Assembly: GCF_019977735.1 (NCBI RefSeq)
Contig: NZ_AP025018.1
Span: forward strand, 3,782,001-3,846,000
Direction: 5' to 3'
DNA length: 64,000 bases
Source: Calothrix sp. PCC 7716
GTDB taxonomy: Bacteria > Cyanobacteriota > Cyanobacteriia > Cyanobacteriales > Nostocaceae
Shown: positions 8,000-16,523 of the stretch, in pieces
How the letters are laid out: each line of letters starts with the position of its first letter
Numbering within the stretch: the first letter of the stretch is position 1
Translations under genes and position numbers: made by a program
Notes under the pieces: model-generated
Seen by the model: only the letters and a program-made list of their open reading frames with translations
Told to the model about the DNA's origin: nothing
The model's database searches: none

Positions 8000-10147
8000 T
8001 CATCCTTTCACACATACAACTTGCTTCAAAGTGGCAACTACCTCTACAAGGTCTGTTTGTTGATTCATAACTTGCTCTATCGGTTTATAGGCGCCGGGAA
8101 TTTCATCTAAAACATCTTCGTCTTTACGACATTCTACACCCTCAGTTTGTTTAATTAAATCATCGAGTGTATAAACGTTTTTGGCTTTGTTTCGAGATAG
8201 TAAACGACCCGCACCGTGGGAACAACTGCAAAAACTTTCAGTACAACCTTTACCCTTAACAATGTAAGATTTTGCTCCCATTGAACCAGGGATTATACCG
8301 TAATCATCTTGTTGCGCGCGCACGGCGCCTTTACGAGTTACAATAACTTCTTCGCCAAAATGCACTTCTTTTTCAGCATAGTTATGGTGACAATTAACTT
8401 CGAGTAAAGGTTTTGTGACTTTACCGCCTGCTAAATGCTTCTCAATAATTCGCTTAAACCGTGCCATCATCACATCGCGGTTCATCTTGGCATATTCTTG
8501 TGCCCACTGTAAATCTCGCCAGTAAGCTTCAAACTCAGGTGTACCAGCAATAAAGTAAGCTAAATCTGGGTCAGGCAAATTATTACCCGCTAATTTTGCT
8601 AAGTCTTTTGCTGTATTAATATGACAGCTAGCAAGCTTATTACCAATATTACGTGAACCAGAGTGCAACATTAGCCAAACTTGGTTATCTATATCGATAC
8701 AAACCTCGATAAAGTGATTACCACCACCTAGCGTACCTAACTGACGCATTGCTTTAGTTTCCAAGTCTTGTACACCTGGATGCAAATCATTAAACTGGCG
8801 CCAATGTTGCCAATTAGTTACAGCTTTTTCAACGTCTTTGTTTTCGTTAAAACCTGTAGGAATAGCCGCTTCAATATCCAGACGAATCTTTTTAAGCTTA
8901 CCTTCAAGCTTATTACCCTTAAATGGCATCTTAATAGCCGACATCCCACAGTTATGAACAAAAACACCAGCTTTTAAAGCAAAGTTATGGTACTTATGTA
9001 CTGCCAAGCAATAAACATCCTCAGTGTAATCTAAAGTAATTACATTTAATACTTTGTGATTACATTGATGTTTATATAATCTATGGTTGTGTAATCCAAT
9101 TGGACTCTTTACCTCAACACCACAAATTTCGCAAGTGTAGTATCGGTTAGCTATTTCCTTAGATTTTGCTTTACCTTTTTCACTTTGGTTATAACCAACC
9201 AAGTATTTTTTTCCACGCTCCCCGTTGTCTGCAACAGACTCTTTAAAATGCTCTGGTCGCAGTTCCATGTATCTAAGGATATTAGCAGTTCCCCGATTAG
9301 CGTAGTACTCGTATCCTTCTGGTGTTTGTGCTTTTTTAGCAATTGCGGCAAGTCGTCTGCTTTCAAATTCTTCTGAATGCCAAGATTGATTGCGCTCAAC
9401 CAAACTGCGATGGTAAGCTGAGTGGTCTCTGTTTCCCATAAATTGCAAATTATCCGGTCGATTATCGGATTCTTGGAAATTTCGGTGGTGAATCACAGTT
9501 CTTTGCCCATCAAAGTGTGGAATTTCCCCCATCAATCCGCTTCTTGCCACAATCCAGTGTGCTTTCTGCCATCTGCTTGAGTAAGGTTGAGAAATTAAGG
9601 TGTAACCATCTTTATCTAGTTTGGAGTAAAAAGGCATTAAGGATGTACCGGAGCTAAGATTTTGAGCTTCTTGATAAGTGCCATCCCTTAACATAAATTT
9701 ATGGTCTGGAGTACAAATTATTTCCTCTTCGTTATCCAGAGTTACTTTTACCAGAGGCGCATTCTTTCTTGTTAGTTTCGCTATAGCTTTTGCTGCTACA
9801 ATCTTTCCGGTTGGAGTACAAGCATAAACTATAAATTCATCATCAATGTTCGCAAGTTCTTTAATTGGATAATATTTTCCATCAACTAAAGGAATAAGCG
9901 TATCTCCGACAAAGCAACCAATATCGACACCAATGGCAGCAGGAATGACAGCTTCCTTTGTCGCAACTACCGAGCCAACTAAGGCGCCTTTACCCAAATG
10001 CACATCAGGCATCAACGCTACATGTTTAAAAACAAACGGTAGCGATGCCACATTTCGCGCCATTTTAGATTCATCCTTCCCTAGAGGATGACCAGCCCAA
10101 GATAAAACAGGTGTAGGTGTAGAAAGTTCTAATTTTTCGTAAGCCAT
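8000..10147 (-). CDS. rtcB: RNA-splicing ligase RtcB with in-frame intein
   Basis: RtcB joins RNA 2',3'-cyclic phosphate or 3'-phosphate ends to 5'-OH ends using GTP and Mn2+, in tRNA splicing and RNA repair. The N-extein (residues 1-77) holds MPDVHLGKGALVGSV and ends GVDIG. The C-extein (residues 400-715) begins CGMSAIKMPF and includes GTLGGGNHFIEV, MLHSGSRNIGN, NCHHNYAEKE, GSMGAKSYIVKGKG and SHGAGRLLSR, which are the Mn- and guanylate-binding motifs. Removing the 322-residue insert leaves 393 residues, the usual short RtcB size. The ligase is expected to be inactive until splicing, because the insert separates GVDIG from the metal-binding Cys. It stands alone on the minus strand. Confidence 0.95.
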   Translation of the reverse strand: MAYEKLELSTPTPVLSWAGHPLGKDESKMARNVASLPFVFKHVALMPDVHLGKGALVGSVVATKEAVIPAAIGVDIGCFVGDTLIPLVDGKYYPIKELANIDDEFIVYACTPTGKIVAAKAIAKLTRKNAPLVKVTLDNEEEIICTPDHKFMLRDGTYQEAQNLSSGTSLMPFYSKLDKDGYTLISQPYSSRWQKAHWIVARSGLMGEIPHFDGQRTVIHHRNFQESDNRPDNLQFMGNRDHSAYHRSLVERNQSWHSEEFESRRLAAIAKKAQTPEGYEYYANRGTANILRYMELRPEHFKESVADNGERGKKYLVGYNQSEKGKAKSKEIANRYYTCEICGVEVKSPIGLHNHRLYKHQCNHKVLNVITLDYTEDVYCLAVHKYHNFALKAGVFVHNCGMSAIKMPFKGNKLEGKLKKIRLDIEAAIPTGFNENKDVEKAVTNWQHWRQFNDLHPGVQDLETKAMRQLGTLGGGNHFIEVCIDIDNQVWLMLHSGSRNIGNKLASCHINTAKDLAKLAGNNLPDPDLAYFIAGTPEFEAYWRDLQWAQEYAKMNRDVMMARFKRIIEKHLAGGKVTKPLLEVNCHHNYAEKEVHFGEEVIVTRKGAVRAQQDDYGIIPGSMGAKSYIVKGKGCTESFCSCSHGAGRLLSRNKAKNVYTLDDLIKQTEGVECRKDEDVLDEIPGAYKPIEQVMNQQTDLVEVVATLKQVVCVKG
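8951..9916 (-). mobile_element. RtcB intein with HNH homing endonuclease and zinc finger
   Basis: The intein is 322 residues (78-399 of the precursor). Block A begins CFVGDTLIPLVDG, block B contains the TxxH element (CTPDHKFML), and the C-terminal splicing blocks read YCLAVHKYHNFALKAG and VFVHN, followed by Cys+1. All four splicing residue positions (Cys1, block B His, terminal Asn and extein Cys) are present, so it should splice. The central part holds VIHHRNFQESDNRPDNLQFM, an HNH nuclease motif. Near its end is a C2H2-like finger (CEIC, then HNHRLYKH). The insertion point is directly before the RtcB catalytic Cys codon at 8948-8950, a strongly conserved site as expected for homing. Confidence 0.92.
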
Positions 10148-10294
10148 AAGATTTTAGATATTTTTTTAACTCTAATGTAGTATATGTAATATATAAACGT
10201 CAAGAAGTAACACAAAGCAGAATTTAGACACATCCGTTACAATTTGTAAAAGAAGTAATAGTCTACACAGCAGTGCAGGAAACCTAACAACCCT

Positions 10295-11185
10295 ATGACA
10301 ACACGTCAAGATACAATCTGGGAAAAGTTTTTATCACCTGTATTCAGGCTTTTAATAGACGAGAAAGCGTTACGTGAATATAACGATAGTGTTGACTGGG
10401 AAAAAGAATGCAGCTACATCCGGCGCCCAGATGTAATTACGCCTACATATTACAGTAGCCAAAATTTTCACGGAATAAAGGGTGGTTACCTCACTTCAGG
10501 CGCCGCAGTTACCTACGACCCAATAACACAGTATGTAGTACCACCGAATGAAACATGGGTTCGTCAAAGTTTAATAGACGCAGTACGTGTACAACCACGA
10601 CGGATTCTTGATATAGGTTGTGGAACGGGTACGGGTACCATAATGTTAAAGCGTGCGTACCCAGAAGCAGAAGTAATTGGTTTAGACTTATCACCGTATA
10701 TGTTGGTGAGGGCACAACACAAAGCGTCGGATGCAGGACTAAATATCAACTGGCGCCACTCTGATGCAGAAAAAACAGGGTTTCCAGATGCATCGTTTGA
10801 TTTAATTACAGCGTCACTACTATTTCATGAAACACCACCTGCGGTAACAGTAGGAATTTTACGTGAATGCTTCCGCTTGCTGACTACAGGAGGACAAGTA
10901 CTAGTTCTAGACGGTAATCAAAAAACAATGCGCCAGTTAGGATTTTTGCACAACATCTTTGAAGAACCATACATCCATGATTTTAGTGCGGGTAGTGTCG
11001 ATGCTTGGATGGGTGCTGCTGGTTTCGAGGCAGTGCAAACGCAAGATATTCTGTTAATACATCAAGTTACAAGTGGTGTAAAACCCATAGTCAACGGAGA
11101 AACTGCCACAAATCAAAACGTGCGAACCTATACACCACAAGTTATTGATGATACAGGATTACAAGGCTTTCCCTCACCAGCATAA
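10295..11185 (+). CDS. Class I SAM-dependent methyltransferase
   Basis: The protein has 296 residues. Motif I is ILDIGCGTGTGT near residues 101-112, the acidic loop is VIGLDLSPYMLV, motif II/III is FDLITASLLFHETPP, and LTTGGQVLVLDGN follows. The first 100 residues are an extra domain with no motif I recognise, containing a Tyr/Trp-rich KECSYIRRPDVITPTYY segment. This layout resembles cyanobacterial methyltransferases of unknown substrate. It is divergent from rtcB across about 150 bases, so control may be shared. AGAAACC inverted repeats follow the stop and could form a terminator. Confidence 0.85.
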   Translation: MTTRQDTIWEKFLSPVFRLLIDEKALREYNDSVDWEKECSYIRRPDVITPTYYSSQNFHGIKGGYLTSGAAVTYDPITQYVVPPNETWVRQSLIDAVRVQPRRILDIGCGTGTGTIMLKRAYPEAEVIGLDLSPYMLVRAQHKASDAGLNINWRHSDAEKTGFPDASFDLITASLLFHETPPAVTVGILRECFRLLTTGGQVLVLDGNQKTMRQLGFLHNIFEEPYIHDFSAGSVDAWMGAAGFEAVQTQDILLIHQVTSGVKPIVNGETATNQNVRTYTPQVIDDTGLQGFPSPA

Positions 11186-11191
11186 ACTCCT

Positions 11192-11236
11192 AGAAACCTG
11201 GTTTCCCCATAAAAACCAAAAGAAACCAGGCTTCTT
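11192..11236. terminator. Terminator-like hairpin from AGAAACC repeats
   Basis: Arms AGAAACCTGGTTTC and GAAACCAGGCTTCT, with one mismatch, lie 7 bases after the methyltransferase stop and are followed by CTT. The pair belongs to the dispersed AGAAACC palindrome family. Confidence 0.5.
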
Positions 11237-11289
11237 CAACATTGTAATAAATAACAAATGACAAAAGGCGCCTCATTGCTGTACTATTT

Positions 11290-11328
11290 CACTCAGCACT
11301 CAACACTCAGCACTCAGCACTCAACACT
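11290..11328. repeat. Heptamer tandem repeat (CACTCAG/CACTCAA)
   Basis: About five CACTCAR units run up to just before the HAD hydrolase start. This is the short tandemly repeated repetitive (STRR) type known from heterocystous cyanobacteria. A larger relative is at 50370-50600. Confidence 0.75.
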
Positions 11329-11336
11329 AAAAAACA

Positions 11337-12050
11337 GTGAGTTTAAAAGCGGTTCTATTTGATTTTAATGGTGTAATAATAAACGACGAGTCAATTCACA
11401 AGCGACTCGTCGAAGAAATACTCATTGGTGAAAACGTCACAAATCTAAGAAAGGGTGAATTTGAACAAGTTTGTTTAGGACGCAGTGATCGTGTTTGTTT
11501 ACGAGAGTTACTAAATAATCGCGGTCGAATCCTCACTGAAGATTCTTTGAATAAAATAATACAAAAAAAAGCAGTTTTATACTTGAATGAACTCGATAAG
11601 CTAGAAAAATTGCCATTGTATCCTGGGATAGATGACATAATTTTCCAAATACGCTCAAAAGGTTTAAAATTAGCACTAGTAACAGGCGCCGTTCGTAAGG
11701 AAGTTGAAATAGTACTCGAACGGGGTAAATTACAAGAATACTTTTCAGTTATAGTAGCAGGCGATGATATCACAACCAGCAAACCTGACCCATTCGGATA
11801 TCTCTTAGCAGTAGAACGCTTGAATCAAGAATACCCTGATTTAAATCTCCAAGCAAACGAATGTTTAGTTATCGAAGACACTCCTGCTGGTATTCAAGCT
11901 GCTAAAAGTGCAGGAATGCAAGTAGTGGGAATTGCTAATACCTACCCATTTCACATGCTACAACGAGTTAGCAACTGGACTGTTGATTATTTATCAGACT
12001 TAGAACTCGATAGAGTTGCTGAAGTATTTATACAAAAATCAGCGGCCTAG
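11337..12050 (+). CDS. HAD-superfamily IA hydrolase (phosphatase/phosphoglucomutase-like)
   Basis: This is a 237-residue HAD phosphatase with a C1-type helical cap. Motif I is LFDFNGVII: the nucleophile Asp is present, but the usual second Asp (DxD) is Asn. Motif II is LALVTGAV, the motif III Lys is in SKPDPFGY, and motif IV is VIEDTPAGIQAA. The fold resembles beta-phosphoglucomutase and phosphoglycolate phosphatase. The DxN change removes the normal general acid/base, so the reaction is uncertain. The start is GTG at 11337, right after a heptamer repeat tract, with no clear ribosome site; an ATG start is not available nearby. Confidence 0.85.
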   Translation: MSLKAVLFDFNGVIINDESIHKRLVEEILIGENVTNLRKGEFEQVCLGRSDRVCLRELLNNRGRILTEDSLNKIIQKKAVLYLNELDKLEKLPLYPGIDDIIFQIRSKGLKLALVTGAVRKEVEIVLERGKLQEYFSVIVAGDDITTSKPDPFGYLLAVERLNQEYPDLNLQANECLVIEDTPAGIQAAKSAGMQVVGIANTYPFHMLQRVSNWTVDYLSDLELDRVAEVFIQKSAA

Positions 12051-12080
12051 GAAATTCCAAAAAATTAATTAAGCATGTAT

Positions 12081-12106
12081 TGTGGAATGGGCATCCCTGC
12101 CCGTTC
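12081..12106. repeat. GTGGAATGGGCATCC dispersed repeat, single copy
   Basis: The single arm TGTGGAATGGGCATCCCTGC with CCGTTC following sits between the HAD hydrolase and the convergent HTH gene. Confidence 0.6.
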
Positions 12107-12129
12107 TAATGCTTGAGTTTTTTTGGATT

Positions 12130-12516
12130 TCAAGCGGCAATTGACTCTCCTTTATTAGTATCATCCTCTTCAAGATTCTTCTTTTTTTTATCCTTAGAAG
12201 GTTGCTTGCGCGCGTCGCCCGATGGATAATTATAATCAAGCATATCAAAATCACGCAATTCATCCGGACAAAATTCAATTAAATCCCACAAATCTATTTT
12301 TCTTTTCGGTGTGCCATTGATATCACACAGTTCGTTAATTGCCGCCACTATTTGCACGTAGCGTTTCTCATTGATTTCGGGCATGTACTCGTAGGAACGC
12401 CACTTACTCACAACAGTCCTACTGACTTTCAAAAACTCAGCAAGCTGTACGGTGCCTATCTGGCACCTATCCATCACCACTTTCAACTTCCAGCGCAGCG
12501 CTCCTTTTACTTTCAT
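12130..12516 (-). CDS. Small HTH (XRE/Cro-like) DNA-binding protein
   Basis: The protein has 128 residues. Residues 5-60 fit a Cro/CI helix-turn-helix: LKVVMDRCQIGTVQLAEFL, then VSRTVVSKWRSYEYMPEI, where the SRTVVSKWR part is the recognition helix. The middle (KIDLWDLIEF) is acidic and hydrophobic, and the C-terminal 35 residues are highly charged (KDKKKKNLEEDD). It is probably a local transcription regulator. It is divergent from the unknown gene at 12711 with a roughly 190-base gap, so that gene is a plausible target. A shorter open frame overlapping the 3' end is judged a shadow. Confidence 0.7.
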   Translation of the reverse strand: MKVKGALRWKLKVVMDRCQIGTVQLAEFLKVSRTVVSKWRSYEYMPEINEKRYVQIVAAINELCDINGTPKRKIDLWDLIEFCPDELRDFDMLDYNYPSGDARKQPSKDKKKKNLEEDDTNKGESIAA

Positions 12517-12710
12517 TGTTTCTCCAACAAATACTGCATCTATTTAAATTCCAATGCTCACAGTCAATACAGATGACACAAGCAATCAAATTGTTAATTT
12601 TTGTAACAGAGGTGAAATTAAAAATTTCACTCATTGTTTAATAAATGTAGTTGGCTACACGAATAGGCAGCCAACTGACCAAACAAAAATAACATTAACT
12701 CTAATCTACC

Positions 12711-13091
12711 ATGCTTACCAACACATATACACCAGTATCTTTGGACAAATTTAATACATTAAATGGTACAACCTCCGCAATTCTCGGATTTGCCCGTGCC
12801 CTAGTGATTGATAAACCAACACGTATAGCATCATGGGAGTTACTCAACAAAGAAGAACAAGCGCACATTCTAGGATTGAAAAAAACCTATACACAACAAG
12901 AAAATGTTCCTAATAATACTATTGAAGAAACAGCAGTAATAAAAGTAGGTGACAAAGTAATATGGTTAAATTGCTGGCCGCACTTAAGTATTTGGAATCC
13001 TTTCATAGTCGAAAATATTGAAGACGACTTTGCAAAACTAAATAATCTCCTAACACCAGTACCTGTTGAGGAATTATCGTTGGTGTCGTGA
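12711..13091 (+). CDS. Hypothetical protein
   Basis: I do not recognise this 126-residue protein. The N-terminal half (ILGFARALVIDKPTRIASWELLNKEEQAHILGLKKTY) looks helical. The C-terminal half contains AVIKVGDKVIWLNCWPHLSIWNPFIVENI, which resembles a small beta-barrel found in cyanobacterial proteins with a VGDxV(I/V)W core. There is no signal peptide. It is divergent from the HTH gene, which may control it. Codon use and length suggest a real gene. Confidence 0.55.
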   Translation: MLTNTYTPVSLDKFNTLNGTTSAILGFARALVIDKPTRIASWELLNKEEQAHILGLKKTYTQQENVPNNTIEETAVIKVGDKVIWLNCWPHLSIWNPFIVENIEDDFAKLNNLLTPVPVEELSLVS

Positions 13092-13193
13092 TTAATTTGA
13101 TTTATTGGAATAGCAGAAATGCTTTCATGAATTGCTATTTAATACAGGCGCCGTTTCATCTATTTTATGCTATTGCAGGTGCCTTAATCGGTG

Positions 13194-13230
13194 GTTTCAA
13201 TTCCGCAAGCGGAAGTCATTAATTTGAAAG
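13194..13230. CRISPR. Solitary 37-nt CRISPR-like repeat (relic)
   Basis: The bases start GTTTCAATTCCGCAAGCGG and end CATTAATTTGAAAG. On the minus strand the unit is 37 nt, has a TTCCGC/GCGGAA stem and ends ATTGAAAC, which are hallmarks of cyanobacterial CRISPR repeats. Degenerate copies in the opposite orientation lie at 13501-13524 and 13567-13602. No cas gene is in the window, so this is at most an abandoned array. Confidence 0.45.
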
Positions 13231-13836
13231 TCCACCAGTTAGAGCTTAGTTACAGAAAGGCTTCTACAGGTATTTTAATAACTTTTACATGAATTTTCGC
13301 AGCCCACTTGCCTAAGCGTATCCAGCGTTTAATTTTAACATTATCAGGCGCAATAATGTATGTGTGGTATAAGCTTATCTATATCATGGGTTAGAAAACA
13401 ATTATGCTGTAGAACGCGATGTAACAGCATCTACATTAGTGCATTGGTTAGGGTGCTTAAATCAAGGGTGAGTAAAATGGAGCAATTACCTGTTGATGCA
13501 AATGATTTCCGCTTGTTGCGAAACTGATACTTTTCGATTCAGTGCTGCAATTCACGATTTAAGGCAGTTTCAAATTAATGATTTCCGCTTGTGGGACTAA
13601 ACCGTTGTTAGTAAGCAGTTTTACGTTATGTTGGTTTCGCTTCACTACACCCAACCTACCTTTATTATCTGTAAATGGATATAACTTGATTTTTAAATAA
13701 GCGTCAAAATCTTTTAGATGCTTCGTTCCTCAGCATGACGTGTAGATGCTTGGTTTCTCAGCATGACATTTTAGATGCTACCCTGCGGGAAAACTCCGTT
13801 TACGTTCCTCAGCATGACATTATAGTTTGTAGTATG
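13231..13836. other. Gene-poor stretch with decayed repeats
   Basis: No convincing coding region is seen. Apart from the CRISPR-like units it holds three copies of a CTCAGCATGACRT repeat (about 13731, 13757 and 13810) and a TTGGTTTCGCTTCACTACAC unit at about 13640 that belongs to a repeat common in cyanobacteria. The stretch looks like a graveyard of small insertions. Confidence 0.5.
13501..13602. CRISPR. Two degenerate CRISPR-like repeats flanking a 42-nt spacer-sized gap
   Basis: AATGATTTCCGCTTG occurs at 13501 and again at 13577, a 76-base period. The second copy extends back to GTTTCAAATT at 13567 and ends ACTAAAC at 13602; the first ends GCGAAAC at 13524. Both match the complement of the 13194-13230 unit with several changes. 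The gap of 42 bases is spacer-like. This is interpreted as the decayed end of a CRISPR array. Confidence 0.4.
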
Positions 13837-15036
13837 TTAATTTAAGGCTTGTTGTCGTTCTCCGTTGTCTTGGGGTTGTGCAATTACTTTACAATTTAGT
13901 TGAGATAGTTTTTGGAGTTGGCGCCCACTAAGTTTATTCTTTGAAATGTTGAGGGTATGAAGTTGGTTTATGGTTGGGCATTTTAGTAGAGTTTCGGCGC
14001 CAAAATCTGTTAAGGTTCCTTGGGAAAGGTCGAGTACTGCAAGATGTTCGAGTATGGGTGAGTTAACTATTGCAGTGGCAATATTATCTGAGTATTCACT
14101 ACTTTTGAGTCCCAAGTATTTTAAGTTGGGAAATTTGCCTGATAAGATTGGCGCCAGTTGTTCGGTACTTATATCTTGTGGGTAGTGAAAACTTTCGGCA
14201 AGCCATATTTCTAGATATTCGAGTGCTGGTAAGTCGAGGTTGGCAATGTCTTTTAGGGTTTGTGGTTGTACTAATGTATAACCTGTTTGAATTATTAGGG
14301 TTTTTAGGTTTTCGTGTCGCACTTTGTCAAATTTCAAACCCCAACCGCCCCGAAATTGTAATACTTCTAAGTTAGGATATGCTTTTAATATTGGTGTGCT
14401 ATCACCTAGTAAAAGCCGAGATTTCATGTAATTAGTTTCTTGTGCGTCTCCGTCTCCTATAAATAAGGCTTTTAAATTTGCTAATTTATTAGAGGCGCCG
14501 CACAAAACGTTACTAAAATCTTTATATTGTGTGTCATGCTGCCAGTAGTCATCCCACATTTTACATGCTAAAGCTTCTATTTGTGTGGTTTGATTACTTT
14601 GAATAAAGGTTTGCAACTGGGTTAAATCAAATTTTTCTGGTTTGTTGCCTTGAATACAATTTAAATTAATGCTATACGCTGTATGTGTAATGCTAAGTTG
14701 AGGGTTGTAGGTTTGAATATCCCAATGCTGTAATGTTGTAAAAAATAGCTTTGGGTCGTAGTCTAGTAGAGCTTGTTTACCTTTGGCGCCGCCTTTATGT
14801 AGTAGTATTTGTATAGCGTAACGTTGGACTTGTTCTACATCTTGTAAGCTTTTTATAATTAAGTCTATACCCGCATCACCGTAATTTAACGCAGTAGTTA
14901 GTGCTGATATTCGTACTTCGAGTATTGCACTATTTAGACGACTTTTTACACCTGCGAGTCCTCCTAATACGGCGCCTTCTTTTGGAGATGAGGAGTTGCT
15001 AAGTACTGCGTCAAATTCTCTTGGTTGTTGTGACAT
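13837..15036 (-). CDS. HEAT-like plus leucine-rich repeat protein, paralogue A
   Basis: This is a 399-residue soluble repeat protein. The N-terminus (EFDAVLSN, then GAVLGGLAGVKSRL) leads into a HEAT-like helical pair (VRISALTTALNYGDAGIDLIIKSLQDVEQVQRYAIQILL). The C-terminal half has leucine-rich units such as NLEVLQFRGG, NLKTLIIQTG, ALEYLEIWLA, NLKYLGLKSS, LAVLDLSQGTLTDFGAETLL and LHTLNISKNKLS. The frame is open to a TTG at 15069, but those codons lie in the C-run repeat, so the ATG at 15036 is preferred. The next gene upstream is a diverged copy with the same domain order. Function is unknown; such repeats bind proteins. Confidence 0.8.
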   Translation of the reverse strand: MSQQPREFDAVLSNSSSPKEGAVLGGLAGVKSRLNSAILEVRISALTTALNYGDAGIDLIIKSLQDVEQVQRYAIQILLHKGGAKGKQALLDYDPKLFFTTLQHWDIQTYNPQLSITHTAYSINLNCIQGNKPEKFDLTQLQTFIQSNQTTQIEALACKMWDDYWQHDTQYKDFSNVLCGASNKLANLKALFIGDGDAQETNYMKSRLLLGDSTPILKAYPNLEVLQFRGGWGLKFDKVRHENLKTLIIQTGYTLVQPQTLKDIANLDLPALEYLEIWLAESFHYPQDISTEQLAPILSGKFPNLKYLGLKSSEYSDNIATAIVNSPILEHLAVLDLSQGTLTDFGAETLLKCPTINQLHTLNISKNKLSGRQLQKLSQLNCKVIAQPQDNGERQQALN

Positions 15037-15058
15037 CTTTTTTATTAGTAATAATTTT

Positions 15059-15191
15059 GATCCCCCCAACCCCCCTTAATAAGGGGGGCTATAGATTTTT
15101 ATAAAAAATTTTTTTATTTTTAGTTGTTTCTACAAATTACAAATTTTTTTTATTCCAGTTCCTCCCTTACTAAGGGGGGTTAGGGGGGATC
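15059..15191. repeat. C-run bounded inverted element (MITE-like), copy 2
   Basis: It runs from GATCCCCCCAACCCCCC to the complementary GGGGTTAGGGGGGATC, with inner TTAATAAGGGGGG arms. It fills the entire gap between the two repeat-protein paralogues and partly overlaps the apparent upstream frame of the first. Compare 7846-7962. Confidence 0.65.
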
Positions 15192-15193
15192 AA

Positions 15194-16477
15194 CTACTCA
15201 GCTACCGAACAATAACGATAATCTTCTTCTTCATAATCATCTTTCTTTTGCTCATTCGTCATGACACTAACGTTAAAATTACCTCTTGATTGCTGTAAAG
15301 ATAGTAAAGAAACTTTGTCATCAGAAAGATAATTTTCACTAATATTCAAAATGTCAAGCTGTCTTACTCCTAGACTTGTGAGTAAAACATCGGCACCTTT
15401 GTCAGTAAGTGTTCCCATTGATAAGTCTAAAATTTTAATTTCCTCTATCAAGGATGAATTAATTACAGCTTCGGTGATATCATTTGAGTATGTGCTGTTT
15501 CGCAAACCTAAATATATTAAGTTGGGAAATACTAATTCAGTTAGTATTGGTCGTAAATCATAAGTTGATGAATTTCCACCATACTCTGCTGAACCTAACC
15601 ATAATTCTAAATGTGTTAGGTTTGGGAAATTACAAGCGCATATTTGAGCGATTGTATCAGCATTTAATCCACCTGTTTCAACTATTAATGCTTCTAAGTT
15701 ATCGTGCTGTACTGAACTAAATTCTAAACCAGTGCCGCCGCGAACTTGTAATATCTCTAAGTTGGGGTATGCTTGTAAAATTGGGCTAACATCGCTTTGT
15801 AAAATCCAAGATATTTCTGATTCTTGATAGTGAATATCCCCAATAAATAGTGCTTTAAGATTTATAAGTTTATTCGAGGCAGCAACTAACGCTTCGATAA
15901 TACCACTCGAACTGTAATCGGTGACTTCTCCACTCCAGGCGCCTATAATTAAAGCTTCAAGTGTACCAGAAGAGGGATGTTGTAACAGTTCTTCTAACTT
16001 ATCTACTGCACTTTCTTCTTCGTCGTATTCACACCGTAATGCGTATGCTGTATTAATTGGGTTTGTAATACCGACTTCGGGAACAAAATTTTCTACTTGT
16101 CGATTTGCAAATATCGATACGTTGTCTCCCCTATATCCTGGATAACGTCGTAAACGCTCTTCGAGATTCCAAGGTTTATAGTTTTGTAACGCTTGCTTGA
16201 CTTTTTCTTCGTCTCTTTTTCTTAATAAAGAATAAGCTGTGCGTTGAAGTTGCTTTGATTCATCTTGCAATGCTTGAATTACTAGGTCTAAACCAGGTTC
16301 ACCATAATTTATTGCTTCGGAAAGCGCAGTTTGACGGACTTTGATATCTGGACTTAATAGACGAGTTTTGGTGCCAAGAATTCCTCCTAATACAATACCA
16401 TCAATAGGAGGAGGCGCCGTTTTTGCACTAAGTACTGCATCAAAATCCCTAGGTTGGTTTGATTTGCTCATTTTCAA
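15194..16477 (-). CDS. HEAT-like plus leucine-rich repeat protein, paralogue B
   Basis: This 427-residue paralogue of the neighbouring gene starts MKMSKSNQPRDFDAVLSA, with GIVLGGILGTKTRLL matching the same block in paralogue A. The HEAT-like part reads VRQTALSEAINYGEPGLDLVIQALQDESKQLQRTAYSLL. Leucine-rich units follow (NLEILQVRGGTGLEF, NLEALIVETGG, NLTHLELWLG, NLIYLGLRNS, IKILDLSMGTLTDKG, LDILNISENYLS). The C-terminus is an acidic tail (KKDDYEEEDYRYC). The two genes arose by tandem duplication. The spacer between them is an inverted element, and its possible effect on read-through is unknown. Confidence 0.8.
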   Translation of the reverse strand: MKMSKSNQPRDFDAVLSAKTAPPPIDGIVLGGILGTKTRLLSPDIKVRQTALSEAINYGEPGLDLVIQALQDESKQLQRTAYSLLRKRDEEKVKQALQNYKPWNLEERLRRYPGYRGDNVSIFANRQVENFVPEVGITNPINTAYALRCEYDEEESAVDKLEELLQHPSSGTLEALIIGAWSGEVTDYSSSGIIEALVAASNKLINLKALFIGDIHYQESEISWILQSDVSPILQAYPNLEILQVRGGTGLEFSSVQHDNLEALIVETGGLNADTIAQICACNFPNLTHLELWLGSAEYGGNSSTYDLRPILTELVFPNLIYLGLRNSTYSNDITEAVINSSLIEEIKILDLSMGTLTDKGADVLLTSLGVRQLDILNISENYLSDDKVSLLSLQQSRGNFNVSVMTNEQKKDDYEEEDYRYCSVAE

Positions 16478-16523
16478 ATCAAGGAGTTAAGTATATTGTT
16501 GTAATTAGTTTGGCACACTTATT

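Noticed and set aside
9151-9399. 82-residue frame in the intein region
   Set aside because: It lies within the intein in another frame, and the intein frame carries clear conserved motifs.
15037-15069. TTG start for the first HEAT/leucine-rich gene
   Set aside because: The codons are inside the C-run element; the paralogue starts at the position matching the ATG at 15036.
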